Source: Acidobacteriaceae bacterium (GTDB taxonomy: Bacteria; Acidobacteriota; Terriglobia; Terriglobales; Acidobacteriaceae). From it: a stretch of 64,000 nt of DNA. The position numbers and the translations under genes were made by a program. Location of the stretch: the NCBI GenBank assembly GCA_030037545.1, contig JASHRF010000063.1:1-64000 (forward strand). The letters are read 5' to 3'. Under the pieces are notes generated by a model that was given only the letters and a program-made list of their open reading frames with translations, was not told where the DNA came from and ran no database searches. Every line of letters starts with the position of its first letter. Position 1 is the first letter of the stretch. Shown in pieces: positions 8,935 to 16,931 of this stretch.

Positions 8935-8956
8935 AAGTGAAACAGCGGAGTGAAAG
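8935..8956. promoter_or_regulatory. AAGTGAAA/AGTGAAAG pair downstream of integrase 2
   Basis: AAGTGAAA at 8935-8942 and AGTGAAAG at 8949-8956 are the complement of the octamer repeated before the integrase gene. They may be further recombinase or regulator binding sites. Confidence 0.35.
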
Positions 8957-9098
8957 TAGCGGCTGAAATGGGCCAGCGTTGCAGTCTTGGACGCTGGCCT
9001 TTCCTTTGCCCCGTAGAGCGCCTACAGACGCGCCGAACAGCCCTTTCCCTCACCTGATGGTCAGCGATGTGCCAGCGGCCCGCGCAGCGCGATCTGTG

Positions 9099-9470
9099 CT
9101 ACCCCCAAGTGCTAGTCCAGCAGTCAAGTTCAGCGGGCCATGTCCTAGTCCAGCCAACAGTCACCTTGCGGCTGCGAGATTGGGCTTCTCTGCGCACTCT
9201 CACTAAAGCAAACGCAGCGGCAATTGTGGTGCGAGTGTTCAACCCCTCTAACGAATGATTAAGAACGTAGTTTGTCGCTGCATCGCTTGCACTTGTGTTT
9301 TTGAGAATGACACGCAACACAAATTCATCGTCAGCGGATAGATTCACACTGGCACAATCCACCGCACTAGCTAACTCCATCTCTGTAGCCATAACTGCTC
9401 TTTCTGTTTCAATGCGCTGTTGTATGTCGCAAATTGCGCGGCATGTTGTAGTATCTGTTGCTACCCACAT
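9099..9470 (-). CDS. Hypothetical protein (123 aa), uncertain
   Basis: A 123-residue open frame with a protein-like middle (MATEMELASAVDCASVNLSA, then DDEFVLRVILKN) but a tail that looks translated from non-coding sequence. No clear Shine-Dalgarno precedes the ATG at 9470. I recognise no family. It lies in the gap between integrase 2 and the DUF3987 gene and, if real, would be in the same leftward direction as the latter. Confidence 0.3.
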   Translation of the reverse strand: MWVATDTTTCRAICDIQQRIETERAVMATEMELASAVDCASVNLSADDEFVLRVILKNTSASDAATNYVLNHSLEGLNTRTTIAAAFALVRVRREAQSRSRKVTVGWTRTWPAELDCWTSTWG

Positions 9471-9538
9471 TGTTTTGACTTAGCTGACTTTGGGTGCCGT
9501 TTTCTATCGCCTCTGCTCGGCATCCTGTGATGGTTCCT

Positions 9539-9682
9539 GATGGTTCTCTGTTGGTTAATCTGTTGGTTATCTAAGTTGTGTAATATCAGTCTGTTGGTTG
9601 TGTTGGTCACGTGTGAGCTAAACCGCCTTGTGCGTATAGAGACGGGGTATATATCCTAGTGAACAGGCCAACAGACCAACAG
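9539..9682. repeat. CTGTTGGTT iteron-like cluster
   Basis: CTGTTGGTTA occurs at 9548-9557 and 9560-9569, CTGTTGGTTG at 9591-9600 and TGTTGGTC at 9601-9608. The related TGATGGTTC occurs around 9528-9545. The reverse motif CCAACAG occurs at 9668-9674 and 9676-9682. The cluster is A/T-richer than its surroundings and lies just past the 3' end of the DUF3987 gene. It could be a replication origin or a regulator-binding array. Confidence 0.6.
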
Positions 9683-9714
9683 ACTGCAAACAAAGGAGAT
9701 AACCTACCAACGCG

Positions 9715-11220
9715 CTAACCAACGTTGGCTTTGTCGAGAATTGTTGAGTTAATCCACCACATATCACCTGTACGAGTCTTGCGAATCTCGGCAATAGTGG
9801 GATCATACACACCTAAATGTGTGTTGCCGTTTGCAAGCGGGATTAGGTCGCCAGCCTTGACAAATTCTCCAATGGCGTTCTTGAGTGCAAGGGACGGGCC
9901 ATTATGCGCGTTCTTGAATGCAGCGCGTTTATGCAACAGCGGCAATATGTATCTGTAGGTAACAATCGGGATGCCGCTCTTGCACATATCCGGCAGTAGA
10001 CCATACTTCTTTTCAAAGTCTGGAGTCCACGGCGTGTCTGCCACATCCATAACATATTTCGTCAGTAGATCCTTGAGCAGCTTATATTGCTCAAGGTCGT
10101 AGTTGGTTTCTCCTGTTCTACCGGAGCGGAAACGCGCCATGAGTGCGTCATGTCCATGCCTTACGAATCTCTCCGCCCACAAATACTCGACAGGCGTAAT
10201 GACAGGGCTAACCGGATTGACGCCAACTGCCAGTAGCGCCGCTGTGCGCATCGTCTTTTCCCGAAAGCGTGTCCACAGTTCGCTTAAATAAGGTTCAGTG
10301 CTTTTGTTGAACTTGTCTATGTTATAAGACGCAACCTGCTCTATCTCATCGTTCAGCTTTTGCGCCTCTTCATCAAATGGAACGTTCGTCCAGTCATATT
10401 GTTTAGTTGAATCGGCTGTATCTTCGCTTGTATGGACGTGCTGTACAAGCCATGATAACCGTTCAATGAGTGAGGAATGCGGCAACACTGTTGATAGGTC
10501 GTCGCATTCGTTCTTGTCTGGTTTGTTGCCTGTGTATTCAATCAGAGAAAGTCTGGTTAGGAATCCATCTGCGATGCTTTCCTCAGTGATAGCCTCATAG
10601 AACACAGACGGTGTTGAATCCCCAATGAATGACCATGCCGGTGCAACCAACTCCCTAACATTGTCTTCTGCATTTGAATATGCGAGATCACCCAAAGACT
10701 TGTTGCCTCCAGACGATGTATAGAGATTGAGAATGAGTTTCCGAATACCACGGTCATTGACGTTGGCTTTGGGGTCGCAAATTCGTTTTAGATCGTACCC
10801 AATCTCACCAAACACCGATAGACAGCACATTCGGGCCGGTGTCTTGGTATTGCCAGCGAGTGCTTTATGTAATCCCGGCGCTGATGCGGGGAACCCCGGA
10901 CCTTTGCGAATTGTAGCTGTGCGAAACAGATACCATTGAACGGCTGAATTCAGTTTGTCGATTCCGGTTCGCGCCGCATCCTTGCCCGTACCCGTGGGCG
11001 CAATCAAAAGAATGTAGTGATTCAGCCCCATGCCATTGACGTTGTAGGCTCTGCCTACAATACCGGCAAAATAGGCAATAGCACCGGCTACAGCAGATTC
11101 AATGAATGGGTACGGTGCCTGATTGTATATGAACTCTGCAATTTCTCCGATGATTCCGGGCGGGCGCTTCCAAGACGTAATAGGAATGTGCGTGTAGGAG
11201 TTCTGTAACTGACTTTCCAC
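9715..11220 (-). CDS. DUF3987-type ATPase, probable element replication protein (501 aa)
   Basis: Contains Walker A APTGTGKD near residue 76 after the segment PYPFIESAVAGAIAYFAGIV, and a downstream FGEIGYDLKRI/LYTSSGGNKSL region. Together these match DUF3987 proteins, which are helicase-like or primase-associated ATPases of phages, plasmids and integrative elements. The GTG at 11220 is preferred because GGAAAGG lies six bases upstream. A longer frame with TTG at 11295 would run through two strong hairpins. Direction is opposite to the late gene run. The likely role, replication of the excised element, is inferred from family and context. Confidence 0.7.
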   Translation of the reverse strand: MESQLQNSYTHIPITSWKRPPGIIGEIAEFIYNQAPYPFIESAVAGAIAYFAGIVGRAYNVNGMGLNHYILLIAPTGTGKDAARTGIDKLNSAVQWYLFRTATIRKGPGFPASAPGLHKALAGNTKTPARMCCLSVFGEIGYDLKRICDPKANVNDRGIRKLILNLYTSSGGNKSLGDLAYSNAEDNVRELVAPAWSFIGDSTPSVFYEAITEESIADGFLTRLSLIEYTGNKPDKNECDDLSTVLPHSSLIERLSWLVQHVHTSEDTADSTKQYDWTNVPFDEEAQKLNDEIEQVASYNIDKFNKSTEPYLSELWTRFREKTMRTAALLAVGVNPVSPVITPVEYLWAERFVRHGHDALMARFRSGRTGETNYDLEQYKLLKDLLTKYVMDVADTPWTPDFEKKYGLLPDMCKSGIPIVTYRYILPLLHKRAAFKNAHNGPSLALKNAIGEFVKAGDLIPLANGNTHLGVYDPTIAEIRKTRTGDMWWINSTILDKANVG

Positions 11221-11231
11221 TGCGTACCTTT

Positions 11232-11303
11232 CCGAGTAGGCGGCGAAGGGCTGCTCGGAACAACCCTTCGCGCTTCTCTTACTCGGAGGGGTCAATCTCC
11301 GAG
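11232..11303 (-). promoter_or_regulatory. Mutually exclusive hairpins upstream of the DUF3987 gene
   Basis: In the leader of the leftward gene, GCGAAGGG (11243-11250) pairs with CCCTTCGC (11264-11271), nested inside CCGAGTA (11232-11238) pairing with TACTCGG (11280-11286). A competing stem CTCGGAG (11282-11288) with CTCCGAG (11297-11303) uses the same bases as the outer stem. The nested hairpin ends two bases before the GGAAAGG ribosome site. This arrangement could switch translation or transcription of the replication gene. Confidence 0.55.
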
Positions 11304-11547
11304 CGGGTCACCGGCAGGGCAGGACCAGTGCCGCAAGTGACTTGGGCGAACCTAGCAGATTGAGTAAACCTGTCAAGACTTAGGTCTGCTATCTACCCCG
11401 GCTGTGAAGCGCCCGCAAATCGGGGTTGACAGTAAGTGCCATTTATATAAACTCGTCTCTGCGTGTGTCCCTGCTCAGACCCGCGCGGCGGGCGGCTGGC
11501 GTGGCCTTAACCTTTCACCACGGCCAGCCGCAACGAAAGGACGCAAC

Positions 11548-11907
11548 ATGACGAATATAGCGAATCCGCAATTTGGACTTGAAAAGGAACTATCAGCTAT
11601 GACAGACATTGACTTGGTTAAGACGACTGTCTTCGCTGAAAGATGCGTTAAGGAGATGCGCCCTAATGCCAAGCTGCTATTCAGCACTGACAGGCGCGGC
11701 ATAGTGACTCATGTAGGCGTCTACGATCTTCCGTTGTTGCTGAACGACAGGCACAGCTTTGACCCAATCCGGCAGTATCCGCCTCAGCTTATCGGGACTC
11801 GCTTTCCTTTTCAGGAGAGCTATCAAGAGAGAAGCAAGCTACGGCTGTTCTTTGATGCGTGGACCGCTGCATACGTTCAATTGGTAGCCCTAAACGGTAT
11901 CAAGTAA
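11548..11907 (+). CDS. Hypothetical protein, first gene of the element's rightward operon (119 aa)
   Basis: ATG 11548 follows GAAAGGA at good spacing; a longer in-frame extension to 11404 lacks support. The protein starts MTNIANPQFGLEKELSAMTD and has a mixed alpha/beta composition with no membrane segment and no motif I can name (RRGIVTHVGVYDLPLLL in the middle). It is the first of seven same-strand genes with short gaps (11548-15389), which are probably expressed together as a late or morphogenesis-type module. Confidence 0.6.
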   Translation: MTNIANPQFGLEKELSAMTDIDLVKTTVFAERCVKEMRPNAKLLFSTDRRGIVTHVGVYDLPLLLNDRHSFDPIRQYPPQLIGTRFPFQESYQERSKLRLFFDAWTAAYVQLVALNGIK

Positions 11908-11920
11908 CACTGGGGGAGTT

Positions 11921-12418
11921 ATGACCACAAGAAATAGCGACATCTCCGAATTGAAAAAGATTGTTCGGGGCGCGGCTGGCAAAATTGCGATGGATTCTGC
12001 GAACCGCGCTGGCGTCAGTTTGACCCGCACAGAAATGCAGAGTCTCAAATACAAACAAGCGCCTACAGCCCTGGATGCTGCAAAGCCGGGTACAGCGCAG
12101 AGGGGCGATAAACGGCTTCAATCCGGCCCTGTCAGTGGGTTCTATCGCCACCCCGGCCAATCCGCGAATGACAGCAACGAATTAGAAAATCGTGATCTGT
12201 TCGGCGTCGAGTGTGACGTTAACGACCCCGAAGAAGTGGAAGCGGCTTACGGCAATGACGATGCCCTCAGCAGCGATGAACTTGAAGAGTTGACCGCATC
12301 GCTTACAGCGTTTGAAAGTACCACTCGCAATACAGCGGGAACACGCGAAACCGGACTTGAACGGGTCAACCGCGAATACGCGCGGCGCAAAGGTGTACAG
12401 CCTACGCGAGTGAGCTAA
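11921..12418 (+). CDS. Hypothetical acidic protein (165 aa)
   Basis: Starts 13 bases after the preceding stop with GGGGGAG just before the ATG. The sequence has a basic N-terminal helix (SELKKIVRGAAGKIAMDSAN) and an acidic, probably disordered C-terminal half (DPEEVEAAYGNDDALSSDEL). No family is recognised. Length and composition would fit a scaffold, adaptor or regulatory protein of a phage-derived operon, but this is speculation. Confidence 0.6.
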   Translation: MTTRNSDISELKKIVRGAAGKIAMDSANRAGVSLTRTEMQSLKYKQAPTALDAAKPGTAQRGDKRLQSGPVSGFYRHPGQSANDSNELENRDLFGVECDVNDPEEVEAAYGNDDALSSDELEELTASLTAFESTTRNTAGTRETGLERVNREYARRKGVQPTRVS

Positions 12419-12466
12419 CGAATCAAACTGTGGGCAACCATCAACAGCAGTAGGAAAGGATAAGCC

Positions 12467-12733
12467 ATGCAGATTATTTTGAAAAGTCGTACTCAGTTCT
12501 TTCAGCGCCAGACCATCAGTGACAAGGACGGCAACGAATCATCGAAGGTTCTCAACACCGTTACCCTTGCCCCAAGCGCATTGCCACAGAACGCGCCGGA
12601 CTGGATTACCAGTGACCCTTTGTTTGCGCTGATGCTGAGAGACGGCAGTTTGGTTCAGGTCGCAGAGCAGCCCGCCGCACAGTCTGACCCGCCCGCCGCT
12701 GGCAAGCCCACAGTGGCGAGAGACGCAGACTAA
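12467..12733 (+). CDS. Hypothetical small protein (88 aa)
   Basis: Preceded by GGAAAGGA at good spacing. The N-terminus MQIILKSRTQFFQRQTISDK is beta-strand-like, and an APDWITSDPLFALMLRDGSL segment follows. The tail is alanine/proline rich. Phage genomes often carry small proteins of this layout between packaging and head genes, but I cannot name a family. A GCCCACAGT repeat sits near its 3' end (12706-12714). Confidence 0.55.
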   Translation: MQIILKSRTQFFQRQTISDKDGNESSKVLNTVTLAPSALPQNAPDWITSDPLFALMLRDGSLVQVAEQPAAQSDPPAAGKPTVARDAD

Positions 12734-12808
12734 CCCCACCAGAGCGCCGATAAGGGCAGTAAGGGCCGCTATAGGCTCGGCAACAGACAAATAAATCGAG
12801 AGACGGTT

Positions 12809-13450
12809 ATGGTTGAAACGATGCAGATTGAACCGCAACGCGAACGCACTTTCTGGAGAGAATTCGTTCGGTTTCACACTGGCAGCACGATTCACAGTGG
12901 AATTCCATTTCCTCCGGCTGTTGCTCCTGTTAAGTCTCAGACTGTCGATAGCGGTTGGACGACTGACACATCGAAATTCGAGTTTCCTGATGAAGATGAG
13001 AATGACGATGAAAAGCCGGATGAAGACGCACCCAAAGAAGGGAAAAAGCGCCTGTATCTCAAGGCAATCTTTGCCTTGTTAAATAACAACACGAATGCCG
13101 CCGCTGCTCGTGAAGTAGGAATAAGTTGCAGACAGCTTATGCGGTGGAAAAAGAACGACGAATTCAAGACACTCTACGAGCAGACAAAAAAGGAGCTTTA
13201 CGCGGTAGCGGTGTCGGGGATGAAATCGGTTTTGGTAGCTGCGGGAATCGCTGGTGCTAAGACTCTCCAGAGGATTGCTGAGGACAAGCAAGCTGCTGAC
13301 ACCGCCCAAGTGCAAGCGGCAAAAGCATTGACTCAGCTTGCACTTCAAATCGAAGACATAGAGAGCATTCAAGCACGATTGCGGGAACTGGAACTTGAAA
13401 GGGCCGTTGATGCGGATTCAGGAACTTTCTCAAAGACTCAAAAGGATTGA
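12809..13450 (+). CDS. Phage terminase-small-subunit-like HTH protein (213 aa)
   Basis: After an acidic linker, residues about 85-130 read IFALLNNNTNAAAAREVGIS followed by CRQLMRWKKNDEF, a helix-turn-helix close to those of phage terminase small subunits. The C-terminal part carries VQAAKALTQLALQIEDIESI then QARLREL, a coiled-coil region typical of phage-associated HTH proteins of this kind. In complete phages the large terminase follows; none is present here. A satellite with only a small terminase could redirect a helper's packaging, the strategy known from PICI elements. The assignment is by pattern, not search. Confidence 0.5.
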   Translation: MVETMQIEPQRERTFWREFVRFHTGSTIHSGIPFPPAVAPVKSQTVDSGWTTDTSKFEFPDEDENDDEKPDEDAPKEGKKRLYLKAIFALLNNNTNAAAAREVGISCRQLMRWKKNDEFKTLYEQTKKELYAVAVSGMKSVLVAAGIAGAKTLQRIAEDKQAADTAQVQAAKALTQLALQIEDIESIQARLRELELERAVDADSGTFSKTQKD

Positions 13451-13682
13451 GAGTAAGAGAGACACCGGCGCTATCAAGGTAGAGCTATCTGACGGTGTGG
13501 TTGAAATCAAACACTCGCAGATAACGGCCTTTGGAGCAAATGCGCTGTTCCTTCCCCACAGTGAAGAGCGCAGCATAGTTCTCAACAGCGTGTCGCATAC
13601 AGAGGATCAGGGGCGCATGTTTGAGTTGCTTCAAATGGTGCTGACAAACGAAAGTGTTTTGCCCACAGGAGATAGTAATTAA
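13410..13682 (+). CDS. Hypothetical small protein overlapping the terminase-like gene (90 aa)
   Basis: ATG 13410 lies 41 bases before the end of the preceding gene and has GAAAGGG six bases upstream. The predicted protein is MRIQELSQRLKRIESKRDTG followed by a beta-rich region (AIKVELSDGVVEIKHSQITA). The overlap implies coupled translation with the HTH protein. No family recognised. Confidence 0.6.
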   Translation: MRIQELSQRLKRIESKRDTGAIKVELSDGVVEIKHSQITAFGANALFLPHSEERSIVLNSVSHTEDQGRMFELLQMVLTNESVLPTGDSN

Positions 13683-13731
13683 CTGTGGGCGCAAGTAGAG
13701 CGAGTAACAAACAGGAAAGGGACAAAGCATC

Positions 13732-14346
13732 ATGGAACAAGCTGCTGAATATGGCGTTGTGGTAATCGACGCAAAAAGTATTTTTCAAGCCGCCCACAAA
13801 GAGACGGACTTAAACGGCCCTTATCATGCTCTCATCGGACGTGTGTTCTCTCTTCAAGCTACTGTTGAGGCTGTCACAAAGGAAATCAACGCCAATAGCA
13901 TCGAAGGTGTGACTACCGAACATGAAGCTGCCCGCGTTGCTGCTCGTACCGCAAAGGCTGAATACGATAAAGCCAAACTGCAAGAGCTACGCTATCGCAA
14001 CGCAGAATTGCAAGCGGAGAACGAACACAGTAAAGCTATTCGCACTTACTCCAATCTGAAAAACAATCCGCCTCATCCCAGTTCATACCCAAGCTCGGAT
14101 GAAATTGCAATATGGGAAAAGGCTGTTGCAGATGCCAAGACGAATGCGGACGCTGCGCATGAAAAGGTTATGGAAGCTGGTAGAGATTCAACGCTCTACT
14201 ATGGCGGCTTGCGTCAATTGGCTGAAACGTTCAATGCAGCGGCGAAAAAAGAAGGCGAGTTACGAAAGAAACTCAACACTCTCAAAGGTATCGCTGAAAG
14301 CGGTCAGAGTGAACGCCACAGCGAATTTGGTTTTGTAGGCGCGTAG
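13732..14346 (+). CDS. Coiled-coil hypothetical protein (204 aa)
   Basis: AGGAAAGGGA precedes ATG 13732. The protein is strongly helical with alanine/glutamate/lysine heptads (AARVAARTAKAEYDKAKLQE; later AAAKKEGELRKKLNTLKGIA) and a proline-rich break in the middle. It resembles phage scaffolding or tape-measure-like helical proteins in composition only. It precedes the baseplate-hub-like gene, separated by a hairpin at 14364-14391. Confidence 0.6.
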   Translation: MEQAAEYGVVVIDAKSIFQAAHKETDLNGPYHALIGRVFSLQATVEAVTKEINANSIEGVTTEHEAARVAARTAKAEYDKAKLQELRYRNAELQAENEHSKAIRTYSNLKNNPPHPSSYPSSDEIAIWEKAVADAKTNADAAHEKVMEAGRDSTLYYGGLRQLAETFNAAAKKEGELRKKLNTLKGIAESGQSERHSEFGFVGA

Positions 14347-14417
14347 CGGGGTAACTGTACTGTGGGCTGGCCGCTGATAGATGGTCAGCCCATTTGTTGT
14401 TTAAGGGAAGGAACATC

Positions 14418-15389
14418 ATGGCTGGTAATGTACCTGTCAATCCGCTGTTCGGTATTGCATGGGAGCTAATCATAAACACTGCCCCCGATGCTCAAGGTAA
14501 TTCTACGCAGGTTACAGCGTACAGCAAGGACTACACCTTTGAGGGGCTAGAGATTCAGTTTGAAGTAAGTCAGTCCGTTGGTTCCTACAATAACGGGTTC
14601 TGGTTTGCTGACATTGCCATATTTGGATTGAATGGTCCTACAACTAATTTGGTTATCACGCAAGGAATGACTGTTAGGCTTGACGCGGGTTGGCAGAATG
14701 GACAGCCTTACGGAACCATCTTTGAAGGTACGTTGTATCAACCTCTATGGGAGCGCGTTGACGGAATCAATTACAAGCTGACGCTGCATTGCATAGTAGG
14801 GCTGCTAGAGCAAGTCAACAATTTCTGTGCGTTTAGCATCGCTGGCGGCGCTACACAGAGGGACATTGTAGCTCGTATGGCGTCAACCGCTCTTAATCCT
14901 CTTGATGCGTCTAACGTCAACATCCCGGCTGCGAACCTAACTGCTAGTTCTCGTGGTGAGGTTATCTTTGGTCAGCCTAGTTTGTATCTTGAGCAAATCG
15001 GAAAAGAAACGCAGACTAGCTTTTGGTTCTCAAATATGGCTATCAACATTCAATCATTGTTGACGGCGCAAACCAACGTTCCCACAATCAGCTATAACGC
15101 GAACACCGGCCTTGTTGGTACTCCACAACAGACACAAGACGGCGTGTTAATACGGGTTCTGTTAGACCCTAGATTACAGCTTGCCGGTCAAATCAACCTT
15201 GACCCTAGCGTGACGATTGCCCAACTGCCAAGGATGCAAAATACTTTTCCAACCGTCTTGGACAAAGACGGCAACTACGGAATTATGGGTTTGACTCACA
15301 GAGGCGATTCAAGGGGCAACGTGTGGCAGACTGAGGCTATCGGCGTGACATACATTGGGTCCAAGCTGGCGTTGCTGAACCCCTCGTAG
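14418..15389 (+). CDS. Phage baseplate-hub-like protein (323 aa)
   Basis: ATG 14418 is chosen because AAGGGAAGGA lies just upstream. The protein shows the layout I associate with phage baseplate hub proteins: an N-terminal beta domain (YTFEGLEIQFEVSQSVGSYN), a VRLDAGWQNGQPYGTIFEGT segment, LTLHCIVGLLEQ, and a C-terminal VLLDPRLQLAGQINLDPSVT with THRGDSRGNVWQTEA. It is the last gene of the operon and is followed by a strong hairpin. A hub without any other tail gene is unusual. The element may keep it as a module for parasitising a helper's particle or as a relic. Confidence 0.55.
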   Translation: MAGNVPVNPLFGIAWELIINTAPDAQGNSTQVTAYSKDYTFEGLEIQFEVSQSVGSYNNGFWFADIAIFGLNGPTTNLVITQGMTVRLDAGWQNGQPYGTIFEGTLYQPLWERVDGINYKLTLHCIVGLLEQVNNFCAFSIAGGATQRDIVARMASTALNPLDASNVNIPAANLTASSRGEVIFGQPSLYLEQIGKETQTSFWFSNMAINIQSLLTAQTNVPTISYNANTGLVGTPQQTQDGVLIRVLLDPRLQLAGQINLDPSVTIAQLPRMQNTFPTVLDKDGNYGIMGLTHRGDSRGNVWQTEAIGVTYIGSKLALLNPS

Positions 15390-15395
15390 ACAGCA

Positions 15396-15425
15396 AACAG
15401 GGGCAGCATGTTCACTGCCCCTGTT
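15396..15425. terminator. Strong hairpin closing the element's rightward operon
   Basis: AACAGGGGCAG (15396-15406) and CTGCCCCTGTT (15415-15425) form a perfect 11-bp stem with an 8-base loop, directly after the hub gene stop and before the convergent gene at 15829-15455. There is no long T-run, so termination may be weak or bidirectional. Confidence 0.6.
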
Positions 15426-15454
15426 CAATTGCAGCAGATGTTGAGTGCGAACGT

Positions 15455-15829
15455 CTAAGCCGCGTGTTCAAGCCGCGTAGGGAATCTTGCCTCGTCTTCT
15501 AAATGGCTCGCTTGGTTGTAGGACAGTTTGGTGAAGTCTCCCAACACGCATTGATAACGCTTGCCACTGCCGTGACTCCCCGGCCACCTTGCTACCCACA
15601 GTTTGCGACCATCCGGCAATATATCCACGTACAGAAAGCCGTAATCGTCAATGTGAAACTGTCGGCGCGTTGCTGGCGTTGGTTGCCGTTTCACTAATGC
15701 GATTCGCTGTTTCGGGTATTCAGGTATCGAGTCGAATTCGTGTAGCCGTTGAATCAACTCTTCCCTTATCTGTTCATTACTTGCCTGTGCGCGGGCCAAC
15801 ACTTCGTTTTGCTGTGCCTCAGTGAACAT
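15455..15829 (-). CDS. Stand-alone integrase-arm-like (DUF4102-type) domain protein (124 aa)
   Basis: After a helical N-terminus (MFTEAQQNEVLARAQASNEQ), the protein reads RRQFHIDDYGFLYVDILPDG, then RKLWVARW ... GKRYQCVLGDFTKLSYNQAS. This matches the arm-type DNA-binding domain at the start of many integrases (pattern GLYLRVLPSGRKxWxxRYR...GxYPxLSLxxAR). No catalytic domain follows. It could be a recombination directionality or regulatory protein competing for the TTTCACTT arm sites, or the stub of a lost integrase. ATG 15829 is chosen because AAAGGA precedes it. A longer frame to 15919 has a cysteine-rich start with no homology. Confidence 0.5.
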   Translation of the reverse strand: MFTEAQQNEVLARAQASNEQIREELIQRLHEFDSIPEYPKQRIALVKRQPTPATRRQFHIDDYGFLYVDILPDGRKLWVARWPGSHGSGKRYQCVLGDFTKLSYNQASHLEDEARFPTRLEHAA

Positions 15830-16061
15830 CGTTCGTTCCATCCTTTCAAGTTGAAGCTGACAACATGGCAACCATAGCAAGGGGAATGAAAACGCGGTAG
15901 GGACACAAAACGGACACAAATTTCAGGCTGTAGTTCTGACGCTGCGATGGTTCGCGCAGTTGAGAACCTGAGCACCAATGCTGCAACGGCAGATTGCTCA
16001 CAAATAAAGTTGTGGAAATCTGTTGTAGCTGACGATACGGGCTGCAATTGAATTGTAAGAG

Positions 16062-16613
16062 TCAGTCTTTCCAGAACATTAAACGCTGTAATGTAGTCTT
16101 TGGCACTGAACGATTCGCTGCTGCAACAATTCTGTCCTTGATTCGCTCGTATTCTTTGTCAAAGTCCTCGTTAGGTTTGGCTTTCAAGCTGATGTCCCAT
16201 CCATCTGTTGTGTATGTGTATTTGTTCATGGCTTCACGCCATGAGTCTGCCAGTTCAACTAGCGGCAAGTCATTTGTGATAAATATGCGGTCGCTGAATA
16301 TGCGTATTGAATCATTTTGTTTCATGCCAATGCTGTCATACGGCGTTCGGTCCTCTTTGTTGCCAAAACCCGCACTGACGGTTGCGGTGCTCATATACGA
16401 ATCAGACAGGGCATCCAACAATTCCCGATATTCCTGTTTCTTGGAATCGAGAATCCACTTCTCACGTTCGCGTGATTGAGTGAGCAAGTGAACACCAAAA
16501 GCGCCGATGAAGCCCGCAACAATTGGACTCCACCAGACAGCGGTGTTTCGCGCAACGGTCCAGAAGTCAAGGTTAAGCATATTCAGTAATGAGAATGCTA
16601 CCGGCATGTTCAT
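16062..16613 (-). CDS. Membrane-anchored hypothetical protein (183 aa)
   Basis: One hydrophobic helix near residues 25-45 (VWWSPIVAGFIGAFGVHLLT) is followed by a charged, helical cytoplasmic domain (REREKWILDSKKQEYRELLD). The topology resembles small single-pass proteins found among phage and defence cargo genes, but no family is recognised. It sits near the right end of the element, facing inward, and is a cargo candidate. Confidence 0.55.
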   Translation of the reverse strand: MNMPVAFSLLNMLNLDFWTVARNTAVWWSPIVAGFIGAFGVHLLTQSREREKWILDSKKQEYRELLDALSDSYMSTATVSAGFGNKEDRTPYDSIGMKQNDSIRIFSDRIFITNDLPLVELADSWREAMNKYTYTTDGWDISLKAKPNEDFDKEYERIKDRIVAAANRSVPKTTLQRLMFWKD

Positions 16614-16667
16614 TGAACACCGTTCTTGGTGTCAATCACCGCCTTGGCTGCTACCATTCAAGCGAGC

Positions 16668-16931
16668 ATGGACACCTACACACTCACATCAAAATCACGA
16701 CCAAGGCTTCAAGATGGGCAGGAAACACGTCTCTACGATGTGATGGAAGAGTTGGGCGGCGGCCCGCTGACGTTGGAGCAGATTGTGAAGCAATGCGAGT
16801 ACCGCCGTTATGGTTCACTGCTCAAGACTGAGCCATCTGTCACCAATTCCGTTGCGTGGCATCTTCGCAGATGGTTGAAGCGCGGCATTGTGGCGCAAGC
16901 GCCCGGTTCGGCCAACACCACCGGCAAGTGA
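16668..16931 (+). CDS. Winged-helix-like hypothetical protein (87 aa)
   Basis: The sequence ETRLYDVMEELGGGPLTLEQ, then IVKQCEYRRYGSLL ... SVTNSVAWHLRRWLKRGIVA, has the helix, turn, helix and wing spacing of small winged-helix regulators. ATG 16668 is chosen; an in-frame TTG at 16626 would add 14 residues. The gene ends within the right-hand AAGTGAAA cluster, next to the attachment site, a usual place for an excisionase or immunity-type regulator. Confidence 0.45.
   Translation: MDTYTLTSKSRPRLQDGQETRLYDVMEELGGGPLTLEQIVKQCEYRRYGSLLKTEPSVTNSVAWHLRRWLKRGIVAQAPGSANTTGK

Larger units (their letters stand above)
12427..14367 (+). repeat. ACTGTGGGC nonamers in intergenic gaps of the element operon
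   Basis: ACTGTGGGC occurs at 12427-12435, 13682-13690 and 14359-14367, each within about 15 bases of a stop codon. The complement GCCCACAG(T) occurs at 12706-12714 and 13661-13668, the latter pairing with the second copy in a hairpin. The third copy leads into GGGCTG (14364) pairing with CAGCCC (14386). They could be processing, termination or protein-binding sites. Confidence 0.5.

Noticed and set aside
9525-9700. CRISPR array at the CTGTTGGTT repeats
   Set aside because: Repeats are only 9-10 bases, irregularly spaced and in both orientations; no cas gene is present anywhere in the window.
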